From assembly GCA_950295325.1 (NCBI GenBank), contig OX485806.1:57591169-57655168 (forward strand): DNA of 64,000 bases, in the 5' to 3' direction. This document shows positions 42,999 through 53,348 of the stretch, one piece after another. Position 1 is the stretch's first letter; each line of letters starts with the position of its first letter. The DNA is from Polytrichum commune. Taxonomy: Eukaryota; Streptophyta; Polytrichopsida; Polytrichales; Polytrichaceae. Position numbers and translations under genes: made by a program. The notes below the pieces were generated by a model. That model searched no databases. It was not told the DNA's origin and saw nothing but the letters and a program-made list of their open reading frames with translations.

Positions 42999-43877
42999 CT
43001 ATAAATCATCTAAAAACACCTTCATGAATTTGTCGAGGTAGTCGGCAAATATCTTCATCATGCCTTTTTGGAAGGTGGCTGGTGCGCACATCAATCCAAA
43101 GGGCATTACCCTGTACGCGAATGCTCCGTACTCGGTGATGAAAGAAGTCTTCAGCTGGTCTTCTAAGGTGATCATGATTTGGTTGTAGCCACTGTACCCG
43201 TCCATCAACGTGTACATCTCATGTCCTGCAACCGCTTCCAAGATGCATTCTGTAAAAGGTAAAAAGAAAGGATCTACCTTAGTGACGGCGTTTAATTTCC
43301 TGTAGTCGACGCACACGCATAGTTTCCCATTCTTCTTGGGTACAATCACGATCGGGGATAACCATTCTGTTTTATCCATAGGTTATATGAATCCCGCTTC
43401 CAAGTACTTGTCGATTTCTTCCTTCACCTTGGCTGTGTAATTAAAATTCATCCTATAACGCATTTGTCGTACCGGCTTGGCTTCCGGCTGCAGCTCAATC
43501 TTGTGCTCGCACACATGAGGGGGTATGCCCTTCATGTCTTTATATGTGAAAGCAAACACATCCTTGAATTTTAGGAGTAGCTCTTTCACCTTTGCTTCGT
43601 AATCTCCCAAATCTTTCGCGATTTTGACTAACTTAGGCTCCTCTGGAGTTCCTAAGTTTAAATTCTTCACCAAGTCTTCATCTTCAACGGTCCATCCTGC
43701 TATTTTCTTCTCTTTGACGGCATCTGAGGTAGGGGTGCGATCTACCGCGATATCCCCTTTTTTTACTTTGTAGAACTGGCTTGGATACACCGGTTTCTCC
43801 TCCATGGCTTCTTGCTCCTTCTTAGTTGCTTTTCGTTTCCAAGTTTTCTCGGGTTTACTTTTTTGTGCTCTAATCAT
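42999..43877 (-). pseudogene. Reverse transcriptase of G2
   Basis: Contains V-C-E-H-K-I-E-L, the fingers motif S-P-I-V-I-V-P-K-K-N-G-K, M-P-F-G-L-M-C-A-P-A-T-F-Q and the catalytic F-L-D-D. A stop at 43380-43382 splits it, but the frame is unchanged on both sides. Confidence 0.82.
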
Positions 43878-43913
43878 TTATGAGTGGATCTTTACCGCGT
43901 TGCAGCTTGGTCC

Positions 43914-44531
43914 TCATAGCTTCTTCAAGCTTTTCAAATCAAAATCTCCCATGGGTAACAATTCTGGAAATGCTTCATAGACTACCGCTTCTTCTTCATC
44001 GGTCAGTCCCATTTCCCAATCGTAGTCTTCCCAATGTAAAGGTCTCTTATCAGGTGGTAGTGCAGGGGTTCTCTGAAAACTCAATTCGACCTTGCTTCCT
44101 CCTTGAGTCAAGGTTAATTTATTGAGGGGCCAATCATGTTGTGCTTGGGCCTCCTTTAACCACGGTCTTCCCAATAATAGGAAATAGCTGTCTTCGGTGC
44201 TCACCATGTCTATAACGGTGAGTGTTGTCCGGATCACGATTCCGCCGACATCAAGGCGTACATCCCGGATGATTCTTTTGGGCGTGACCCTCTTCTGGTC
44301 AGCCATCTTAATGGTAAATGGTGCGGGCTCTATCTTCTTGAGTCCTAATTTCTTCTTCAATGTGTCTGTGATGATGTTCACTCCTGATCCACCATCGATC
44401 AACGCGTTCGGTATTCGTTTATTCTTCACAATTTCTGATATCATGGGCATTTCCTCATCGAATGCCTTTGTTGTAACTTGATAGGTTTGAGCCGGTTCTT
44501 CTGTCGTTTCATCATTCGCTAATGCCGCCAT
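43914..44531 (-). pseudogene. Aspartic protease region of G2
   Basis: Holds the active-site loop A-L-I-D-G-G-S-G-V-N-I, with D-G-G in place of D-T/S-G, and L-L-G-R-P-W-L. In the polyprotein it lies between the acidic region and RT. Confidence 0.7.
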
Positions 44532-44534
44532 TAT

Positions 44535-45128
44535 TCATTTCTTGCAATAAGGGGCTATCTCAAGCAATTGTCCTATTGATATATTTGCTTTTGTGTGGTT
44601 CATCACATTCTCCAAGATCTTGTCTACCCTTGCTTGGGTAGTCTTTGGGACGCCTCCTTTCTCGGGGCTCCGTTCTTTAGGCTTCCCTGCATTTTCTTCT
44701 TCTGGGTACCAAGGTGCGAACTCTTCTGGCGTGGGTAGAGCTTCGCCCTCTTCCTCCTGTATGTCTTTGATAGTTTTACTCACCTCCCGGTGGACTTCCC
44801 TATCAGCTTTCCATTCATCGTTGTTGGCTCCTATTGGCCTCTCCTCATTCTCCTTATTATCCTCATCGTTGTGTTTGTCTTGCGCAAACACGTCATCTTT
44901 CTCATCATTGGAGTCTTCTTCTCCTCTTTCATGTGGGTGGTCTTCTTGCTCCTCCAAGCTACCACTACTTGTATCATCATCATCATCATCATCATCATCA
45001 CTCTCGTCACTCTCACTATCCTTCTTGCCTTCCTTGGCTGCAGCCCGTTGGACTCTTGTCATAACATACACAACAGGAGATACCGCATTGGCTCCTACCG
45101 CTGGCTTAGTGTTTCTAAACCCGTTCAA
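44535..45128 (-). pseudogene. Acidic pre-protease region of G2
   Basis: 197 codons with a run of nine aspartates encoded by an ATC/GAT microsatellite (about 44973-45000) and many D/E/K residues, ending in I-G-Q-L-L-E-I-A-P-Y, which also precedes protease in G3 (L-G-Q-L-L-Q-L-A-P) and G1 (R-Q-L-L-A-I-A-P). Confidence 0.65.
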
Positions 45129-45239
45129 CTCCTATTGATGTTTAATGTAATGCGGACAATCCGGCTTCCGGTGCCCCTTCTGATGACAATAGAAACACTC
45201 GTCGGGGTTGCCATCTCGCCTTGGTGTTGTTATTATCCA

Positions 45240-45935
45240 TCAGGCTTCTGGTATACTCATACCTGTCATGGTTGATAGGTCCTCTGGGGCCTCCTCGATA
45301 GGGGTATCCATTTTCCCTCCGGTAATCTTGGCTTTTGTAGGGGTAATAACCTTCCTTCCTACAATCATCTATGTAGCTATCATTGGGCCTAAAGTAGGGC
45401 CGTTCATCTCTGCGATATTCATTTCCTCAGTAGGGGCCTCCCGCCTCCCGCTGGTAATCGCCTTCCCTATATGGGGATCTCTCGTCTCTTCTATAATCCG
45501 TTCTTGGTTCGAACCGAACTCTCCTTTCATTCATCTCTCGCCTAGAAGTTATCGCTCCTGGCCTCCGATTGGTTTGGGGCTGCACTTGGTTCACCCCATA
45601 TCTCCTATCCCGGGGTCTCCGAGATTCATGCCTTTCATAAACACACTCACTGGTGTTGTGTGTTAGGCTGTTGCAGTTGGTGCACTGCTTCATTTGACAC
45701 TCCTGCACGTAGTGTCCTTCATTTCGGCATCTCCGGCAAATGATGCCTGTTCGAAATTTCCTGCTCCCTAGAGCTAGTCCTTCAATTTCCTACCTGAGGG
45801 TCTTTATGTCCTCTTTGGTAGAGTCATTTCTCTTACCCTTTGATTTCTTTTTCTTTTTCTTCCGCTCTTCTTCTGAATCATCGCTTGAGTCGTCGCTGTC
45901 ACTTTCATCGAGGAATCTTCCTTTCCTCATTTGAC
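45240..45935 (-). pseudogene. Nucleocapsid region of G2
   Basis: Acidic S-D-S-D-D-S then a lysine run, followed by two knuckles, C-R-R-C-R-N-E-G-H-Y-V-Q-E-C and C-T-N-C-N-S-L-T-H-N-T-S-E-C, and a long R/Y-rich tail with repeated Y-R-R-D-E-R. Stops near 45427 and 45790 interrupt it. Confidence 0.7.
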
Positions 45936-45972
45936 CTAGCTCCAATTTCCGAGCTGAGGCCTTCGCTTCTTC

Positions 45973-46839
45973 TCAGTCATCAGTTGGCATGAGATCAATA
46001 TGTTTGGCGTACTCCTTTTTGAGGCCGTTAAGAAACCATACCTTCTTGAAATGATCACTGGGTTGTGGATTGATTTTTGAGGATTCCACCATAATCCTTT
46101 TGTAAAATTCTTCGACTATTTCATCCTTTTTTTGTTTGAGGGATCCTAGACTCTCAATCACTTCTCCCTCCAATTTCTTGGATCTAAATCTCATTAGAAA
46201 GGTAGCTCCCAAGGCTGGCCAATCCGGAAAATGGTGTGGGCCAAATTGAGAATACCATTCTAGTGACCACTTCTTCAAGGTAACTGGAAATAATTGCAAC
46301 TTAATCGCATCGGTGTCTTCCTGGTTGGCAAGACAAACATTGTTAAATTCCTGCATATAAGTATCGGGATCGGTCTTACCCTTATAGGTTGGTAAGGGAA
46401 CCTTTGTTCTCCGCGGTTGAGTGGCCATGTTGGCCGGGTTAGGTGGGTTGTTTCCCACACTAGGTACGTTGTTGTTGTTGGCTGGTGGTGGGCTGACTCC
46501 GGGGTTAATTCCAAGGTTTTGGAGTTGCCTGAGTCTTTCTTCGAACTTCCTCCTTAGTTCGTCAAACTCCTCTTGACTGATAGGTTTCTTTACTCCTTGG
46601 TCGATGTCGTTCTGTGTGCTCCCTCTGGAGAAATCGGAATCCTCGTAGCTAAATTGTGTCTGAAAATTTCTTTTTAACTCTTCCCAAGTCCTGTGGTTGA
46701 GAATGTCTTCTTTGTTTGTGTTTCCTTGATGAGCTTTACCTTTATCCTGCGCCCCACTTACCGGGGTATGCGTACCGGTGCTTCTCCCTGTACCTTTTGT
46801 TCTTAGAACATAGGTCCCAAGAGGGGTACCTATTATCAA
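45973..46839 (-). pseudogene. Gag capsid of G2
   Basis: 288 codons. An E/R/K-rich helix with E-L-R-R-K-F-E-E-R-L is followed by an N/P-rich linker and the retrotransposon Gag capsid core: V-P-L-P-T-Y-K-G-K-T-D-P-D-T-Y, W-Y-S-Q-F and F-Y-K-R-I. The start is uncertain because the element is cut about 30 bp upstream. Confidence 0.75.
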
Positions 46840-46870
46840 ATCATCTTTGTCATCGCTTTCCTCTTGAGCT

Positions 46871-48116
46871 AAGTTGTCCTCATTCGTACTACGACATGTC
46901 TCTCCCTACAACAACCTCAATGAGGTACTTCATGTCTCCGATGACATCCACGGTTCTTGGAGTACATTATGGCAAGAGGCCAATGAGAAATTCGACGCCA
47001 TGCTCCAAAATGACCTTGACCTTGAACACCTTTCTGGCAAGATGTTCTACGTGTGGGAGGGTAACCATTGTTTGACAGCTTGGTGGAGGCACATAAATAA
47101 GCATCACTCGCTGGATAAAGATTGGCATATCTCAGTTGACTGTATTGTCGTGGATCCAAGAAATTCCACCACAGTCTTCTTGAATGCCATGAATGACATC
47201 AATTGGTAAGATGAGCTTTATTTTCCTTGTTTCTTATCCGTGTTACTATGATTCTAATTACTTTGTTTTTTAGGTCCACGGAGCATGATCATGTCAAGGA
47301 TAACCTCCCTGCCAAATTGCTTCGGATTCGAATATTTGGGAAAATGAAGCTTGAGGATTTCAAGGACCTCATTTCTGTTGACGACTACAAGATGTGCAAG
47401 TCCAAGATGGAGAAGAATCCTACTTGGTATCCCCTCACATTGGATGTCTTCGTCAAGTTCTTGTACAAGGTAATTCTGCTCCTCGATCCTATTTGTTTCC
47501 TTCGTCATGTTTTATGCATGTATCCTTACACACAATTATGTTTATTGTAGAGAGAGATATCCAATTCAGCGGACACTGCTGCACAGTTATACCACGAGGC
47601 CACTCCCGAGGCTCTTAGATCTGCTCCTGGGATTTGGGATGTCATGACCAAAGCACAGGAAAAATTGATCAAAAGTATTCGATCTCGGAACTTTGAAAAG
47701 TTCATCTCCGTAACACACAAGGACAACGGCGATGACTTCTTCCAAGAGGTACTCCCTTGACATCTTCAATATTTATTTGCTTCAACCTTCATGTTTTTGA
47801 AGCCGTTTTTTTTGTATATTTTCTCACATAACACTATTTTATTTATCAGATTGACTGTCATTTCTCCAACTTCCTTGTCTCGGATATGACTATTGAAAAA
47901 CTCCAAAAGGTGGCTACAACACATGTGGATGCTTCCTTTAAGGCTAGGTGGCTTCGGTGGTGGAATTCCCCCACCGAGGTCAAAACCAAAAACAAGTTCC
48001 CCTCTTCTCTTCTTCTTCGCGAGAAAATCCTTGATGACTGGCGCAACAAAACTTCTTATTGGGCACATGTACTCCATGGCCCTCCTTTCATATATTTGTT
48101 CTCTTCAACCATTTAG
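46871..48116 (+). pseudogene. Spliced gene fragment with a possible ParB-like domain
   Basis: Four exons joined in frame by canonical GT-AG introns at 47206-47273, 47470-47550 and 47749-47849. Exon 1 has G-K-M-F-Y-V-W-E-G-N-H-C-L-T-A-W, like the G-x-H-R-L-x-A loop of ParB/sulfiredoxin-fold proteins with R changed to C, followed by a beta-rich D-W-H-I-S-V-D-C-I-V-V-D and, in exon 2, a charged block. Exon 4 is helical with W-L-R-W-W and ends at TAG 48116. The 5' end is cut at the G2 junction and the 3' end runs into a palindromic array, so it is partial. It may be the N-terminal part of the SWIM transposase family at 20-24 kb, since related palindromic arrays flank both; no overlap proves this. 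Confidence 0.55.
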
Positions 48117-48756
48117 TTCAACTAGATGGTTGGTAGGCTCAGAACCGAGAAGGACCAGATTTTCCTCTTGAAGGTTGACAGCTTGTTTGTATGAATAAGT
48201 TCAACTAGTTGGGTGTCAGGTTCAACTCGTTTGTTTTGGGGCTAGGATTTCACCCTCTCGGAACCGAGAGGGTTTCAGTGTAGCAAGGAAGGAGACGATT
48301 GTGCACATTAAGGTTGAAAGCTTGTTTGTGCACATAGGTTGAACTAGTTTGTTTGGTGGCTAGAATTTCACCCTATCGGAACCGAAAGGGTCTTAGGTTA
48401 GAAATATAGGAATTGATTTTGCACATTAAATTTGAATGTTTGTTTGTCTGGATAGATTCAACTAGGTGGTTCATAGGTTCAACTCGTTTGTTTTTGGGCT
48501 AGAATTACACCCTCTCGCAACCGAGAGGGTCTTAGTGTAGGAATATGGGACCACATTATCCAGTTGAAGGTTGTTAGCTTGTGTGTGTGGATAGGTTCAA
48601 CTAGTTTGTTTGTGGGCTAGAATTTCACCCTCTCGGAACCGAGAGGGTCTTAGGATAGAAATAAAGGACCCCATTCTGCACATTAAGGTTGTTAGCTTGT
48701 AGGTGTGTATAGGTTCAACTAGTTATTTGTTAGGTTCAACTGGTTTGTTTTGGAAC
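48117..48756 (+). repeat. Palindromic tandem array 2
   Basis: CCCTCTCGGAACCGAGAGGG or variants at about 48252, 48370, 48508 and 48627 (steps 118, 138, 119 bp), each within GGGCTAGAATTTCACCC and followed by TCTTAG. The stem is nine bp with an AA centre. The intervening sequence repeats GGTTCAACTAGTTTGTTTG. The core differs from the 17.8-20.0 kb satellite only at the centre (AA for AT). Confidence 0.88.
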
Positions 48757-49318
48757 GGTAGAGGGTATGGGTCCGAATTGAGTTTTCGGTAGTCAATACA
48801 TATCCTCAATTTGCCATTTTTCTTTGGTACCACCACAATTGGTGATAACCAACTAGCCTCGTCCACTTGCTGAATTAGGCCGGCTGCAATCAACTTGTCC
48901 AACTCCTTTTTCACAACCTTGGCATAGTTTCGGTTCATCCTATACCTGGTTTGATGAGCTGGTGGAATAATTGGGTCCAAGTCAATTTTGTGTGTTGCAA
49001 ATTGTGCCGGTACTTGCTTCAAATCCTTGAAGGACCACGCAAATACTCCCTTAAACTTCTTCAATAACTTGAGTAATTCTTTATCAAGCTTCTCAGGCAA
49101 CTTTGCATTGACCTTCACATGCTTTGGTTCCATCTCTGTGCCCAAATTCATCTTTTTAATCTGCTCCTGCTCCGGCAACGTCCAACCAGCCACCTTCATG
49201 TCTTTCACTTTCTCCCGTGCTAGTTGTTCATCCACCAGTACATCTCTCTCTATGAACTAGTAGAAGTTGTCTGGATAGTCCTTTGGCTTATCCACCTCGG
49301 GCGGGACGTCCAAGGGTT
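48757..49318 (-). pseudogene. Protease-RT linker and N-terminal RT of G3
   Basis: Contains K-V-A-G-W-T, Y-R-M-N-R-N-Y-A, S-P-I-V-V-V-P-K-K-N-G-K and I-D-Y-R-K-L-N, then a small deletion before D-P-Y-P-L-P-F, after which the sequence becomes array 2. The palm domain with the catalytic aspartates is absent. A TAG near 49259 precedes the first ATG. Confidence 0.75.
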
Positions 49319-49326
49319 GCCCCACA
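49319..49326. other. Target duplication, left copy
   Basis: GCCCCACA, repeated at 51417-51424 (or nine bases, GCCCCACAC, if the end is set one base later). Confidence 0.8.
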
Positions 49327-51416
49327 CACGGGGGGATTACACCCCGTTACATTTGTAACCACGTGCGATAATGGGGTATTTAATGGGGGGATATTTATGC
49401 ACCTCTCAATATTTTTTCCCTCCCTATATGTAGATATAAAGCTATTTTGACGTATTTTTTAACACCCTATATTTATTTGTAATTGTCTAGAAAGGCTAAT
49501 TTTTGGCATCATATTTTTTTTTATAAATCGTACAAGTACCAAATAGTAGACGGAATACTATAGCATTGCAAAGTTGACTATGTGAGCAACAAACGTTCCA
49601 TAGCATCCATCTTGTTATTTAATCGGTTTCAATTAGTTTTACCAATGCTAAACCGTTCAAAATGCCGTTCAAAACACAATCAATAACACTTGGATATTAT
49701 TTAAAAGGTTACCAATAAACATGGAGATAACAAAATGTACAGGCTAACATAGACAAGTTGTAAAAATGGATAGAACAAAACAAGAAACACAATCAATTAT
49801 CACAAAACATGATTTTTTGCACAACTATGTATTCCAAAAACAAAAGATTGCATTTAAATGAAAGAAAGTTAAATACACAAATTGAAAACATTTACTTCAA
49901 TTGTGTTCACAAACACATTCAACCTTGTACCAAATATTTACAATGTGAAGGGTTACGATATAACTATGCACCCTCCAATACATGTCAATATCCTCTACAA
50001 TGTCATGATAAGACTAAAAAATTTGGAGAGATTTGCTTAACACCAATGATGACGAATAACTAAAACTAATTGATGGCATGAGGTGGGTAACCTTTGAAGT
50101 CTCCAACCACTCCACCAAGTCTTCCTCCAAGGCAAAGTGCAAGACAAAGCGCAATCCTCTACGTCTACCACGGTGATATTGCCAAATGTTGTAGCGCATC
50201 ATCGATCATCTACAAAAGATTGTTGTCGCAAAAATATAATCAATAGAATGTTGGCATATTGGACACTACTAGCATTACTATGATTACATAATGGAGTTTG
50301 TAATTTTATGTTTGAAATCTTCGAAAGAAACCTATAATTCTAGGGTTGAAAAGGATCATATGAAAAAAGTTGGCTCACATTTCCGAGATGATCCCAATAT
50401 CGGCCTTTCTAGAACCCAATTCCAACCTCACAAACTTTTCTTACTATCTATTTCATTTGAGTAATCTCCTAGTTTCTACGACATTAGTTCCAGTTCGATG
50501 ACAAAATTGGCCTCTCATGAAATGACACTGCAATCTCCTGTAGGATCTCGTCCTCTGACTACGAAACCACATGTTACACAAAATCTGAATGACACATCTC
50601 ATCAAAACGTACATATTTTTACAACTATTGGTAGCGACATCAGAACATCCCACTTGAGGTAGATTTCTCAAAGAACAAAATACAAGTACAGAATAACCTG
50701 GAAAACATCTCATCTTTCTACGCTCACATTCAATTTTTGTAACTCTTCATCTTTCTACATCTCACATTTAGGAGGGCGTCGGAAATCAATAGCATGTCGT
50801 CAAAAAACAAACAGTGGAAGGGAAAAATCAAGGAGTTGGAGTTTGAAATCAATTCTTACCGCATGCAAGCTGGATCTTTGGCGCTCATGAAACACCTTGT
50901 GTGAACGTTATGAAGCAAAGAAGAAAACTCCAAAAAATGTGTCTTACCTACCGCCTATGCGCTACACTTCATCAACGCAAGACCTCCTACCCGAACGCTT
51001 TACCGCCTTCATGCCACTGTGCTTGCCCAACCCTAAGTAAGCCAAGGGCCATTGAGAAGTCACAACATTCCTTCCCCCAAAAAAATCCACAACATTTCCC
51101 TCCATACTAACGCGTTTCATTCAAATTTGGACAAAATTTACACAATTCTTCATCCAAGTAGTCAAACCCATAATTATTTTATTGATCCTACTACACACAT
51201 TTGGGGGGATCCAATATCTAATACCCTATTTTTTTCTACTGATTACTAAAATGGAGGAATTATTCACCACCCTATTTTACAAATAATCATGTAGAGGACA
51301 TATTTCCAATGCTATGGTAGATCTAACGAATTTGTAAAATTTACCCTCGATGAATTAAATTGACCCTATTTTTTATCTCACGTGGTTTCTAAAATTTCAA
51401 TAGTCACCTCCCCGTG
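49327..51416. mobile_element. Non-autonomous DNA transposon, 2.09 kb, hAT- or MULE-like
   Basis: Ends are inverted: CACGGGGGGATTAC at the left and, reverse-complemented, CACGGGGAGGTGAC at the right (11 of 14 match), flanked by an 8-bp (or 9-bp) duplication GCCCCACA. Removing it with one duplication rejoins the G3 frame from S-V-G to Q-P-L-D-V without a shift. Internally AT-rich. Small minus ORFs at 50014-50202 and 50453-50713 resemble nothing I know, so no transposase is encoded. Eight bp with CA...TG favours hAT; nine bp would favour Mutator-like. Confidence 0.8.
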
Positions 51417-51424
51417 GCCCCACA
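51417..51424. other. Target duplication, right copy
   Basis: GCCCCACA, identical to 49319-49326. Confidence 0.8.
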
Positions 51425-52650
51425 CTCACTGGTTTGGCAGGGGCTGCTTCTGCAGTGACATCCCCTCCTATTGAGCTACGAGGTGTGGAACGCAGCGACA
51501 CCCCATCTAGTAGGTCGTCCATGCCTTCATTATTTGGGACAGTACCAGTCGGTCTATTCAGGTCATCTTGGTTTCCAGTTGGGATATGACCAGTTGGAAC
51601 ATGACCAGCTAAGAGGTGATGGTCCACAATATTGTTGGTCTGGACGTTTCTCTCTAAATTATTTGCATCTGATTTGCTACCAGCATGATTCTTTCCAAAT
51701 TCTTTAGTAGTATCATGTTCATCAGCGATCAATCTTTGGACGTCCAACTCCTTTTTCGTCACGCCATGTTCTGGTAGTGGCAATTTAGGGATAGTCACGG
51801 TGGCTACTGGAAGTAAGTCCGGTTCTGCTACAAACAATCTGTCCTCTTCTTCGTCCATCAACCCATTTTGCCAATCATACATGAGTAGGACTTGAGGCCG
51901 GAGGGTGTCCCCGGGTAGTTTTCGATTCACCCTCACACGTCTACTCCCCATCAGTCCTTGGATTACTAGTTGGTCACCTTCCCAATCATGTACCAACCAC
52001 GGTCTGCCCAACAATATGGAGTAATCTGGGGTATCGTTATGTGATGCCAAACTCATTACAAAAAATGTGATTTGATAAGGCATACCTTCCACTTCAATAT
52101 TGATGTTCTCCAATAGTCCCACTGGCAATGTAATGCTCTGATGAGCCATCTTGATGTTGTAGGTGGCTACTTTTGGTTTGGGCAATCCCAAATGTTTCCT
52201 CAAGGTGTTGGTGAGGATGTTCACACCAACTCCCCCGTTGATTAGGACGTCTGAAATATATTTGTTTGCAATTTTGATGGTGATAACTGGCATGGTGTAG
52301 TCTACTGCAATGGCACCAACCATGCTGGTTGGGGTCGTGGACGCCTGAGTTGGTGTTGTTTTTGGAATCCAAAATGGGACAGCTTGCCTCATGATAAAAT
52401 CTTTCAACCCTGGTGCTAACTGTAATAATTGACCTAAGGTTAATGTGAACCGACTTTCCAATACCTGATTTGTAATCAAGGCAAAGGACGCATCCAAATT
52501 TTCCGGACCTCCTTCACCCACCTCGTAGTTTACAGTGTCCAACACATTGGGTTCTAGCCGGTCTTGACTGTCATGATTTATGTTTGGTAATCCAGCCCAC
52601 TCGGTGGAGAAATTATGTTGCTCTCCTTCCTCAGGGGGTGCACCTTTCAT
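51425..52650 (-). pseudogene. Protease region of G3
   Basis: Open for 417 codons, the last few lying inside the 2.09-kb insertion. Includes L-G-Q-L-L-Q-L-A-P, the protease loop V-L-I-N-G-G-V-G-V-N-I, L-L-G-R-P-W-L and a D/E-rich linker. The catalytic aspartate is replaced by asparagine, consistent with GAC to AAC, so this protease is probably dead. The homologous loop of G2 is I-D-G-G-S-G. Confidence 0.75.
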
Positions 52651-52674
52651 TAAAACCTAGAATCACGTGCGTTC

Positions 52675-53340
52675 ACTGCATACTCTAAAGACCCCCTATA
52701 TATAAGTTATTTTTTGTGAAATGAAGTAATACACATACAATTGCAACAATAAATATACAAATGACAATATGTATACACAAAAAAAACATCTATTCATAAA
52801 TATTCATTAATATAAGTATACAAATATATTTTTGAACAATAATCAACCCCTATAATATGTATAACAAAATATCCTAGCTTTCATCAGCAAAGTCGTTGAA
52901 AACTTTTTCATCTCCCGGATGTAACTCATAAACATTTGATTCACCAATATATGTCATTGTAGCCAATGCAATTATTGTCCCTAAGTCTACCATCAAATGA
53001 TCAGTAAGATCATATGTCCACTTGTTGTTAGCCCCTTTTTGATACCAACATAAACCAATTTCCACGTTTGATGGACGGTCCATCAAGTCAATTGGATCCC
53101 TAAACTCCACCCAACGATTACCAAATGATTTCCAAACGATTTCATCCAATATGAAAACTTATGATATGTAGTATAGTAACAGTACCATACAAGTACAATT
53201 ATTGTATATTTTTTAAAGGCCTTCCATATATGTACGTAATTATAAATTATAACATGTATACCATATGTATACGTAATACGGCAAGGTCCAAATCAATACC
53301 CCTCCTGTGCATTCACGTATACTCGTACATGTTTAGTACA
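52675..53340. mobile_element. 666-bp insertion in G3
   Basis: It interrupts the G3 polyprotein between an E/K/Q-rich helix (53593-53349) and the pre-protease region. The flanks GTGCGTTC (52667-52674) and GTGCATTC (53341-53348) look like an 8-bp duplication with one change. The ends are weakly inverted only if the shared CAC is counted. AT-rich apart from a 92-codon minus ORF. Confidence 0.5.
52874..53149 (-). CDS. 92-codon ORF inside the 666-bp insertion, possibly captured
   Basis: MDEIVWKSF start, then W-V-E-F-R-D-P-I-D-L and an acidic end with E-L-H-P-G-D-E-K-V-F. Its composition looks like real protein, unlike the AT-rich flanks. No family recognised. It could be a captured gene fragment or the only gene of a small element. 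No promoter seen. Confidence 0.35.
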   Translation of the reverse strand: MDEIVWKSFGNRWVEFRDPIDLMDRPSNVEIGLCWYQKGANNKWTYDLTDHLMVDLGTIIALATMTYIGESNVYELHPGDEKVFNDFADES

Positions 53341-53348
53341 GTGCATTC

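Larger units (their letters stand above)
37690..46868 (-). mobile_element. Ty3/gypsy element G2 with a multiplied integrase zinc module, decayed
   Basis: Minus-strand gag, protease, RT, RNase H, an array of zinc modules and integrase, in that order. The 5' LTR, primer site and start of gag are missing: the element stops at about 46868 against the spliced gene fragment. Apart from frame changes around RNase H and in gag, the frame is broken by only a few stops, several of them TGA where arginine CGA fits. Confidence 0.8.

Noticed and set aside
44790-45275. Plus-strand ORF with poly-isoleucine/histidine runs
   Set aside because: Antisense reading of the GAT/ATC microsatellite that encodes an aspartate run in G2.
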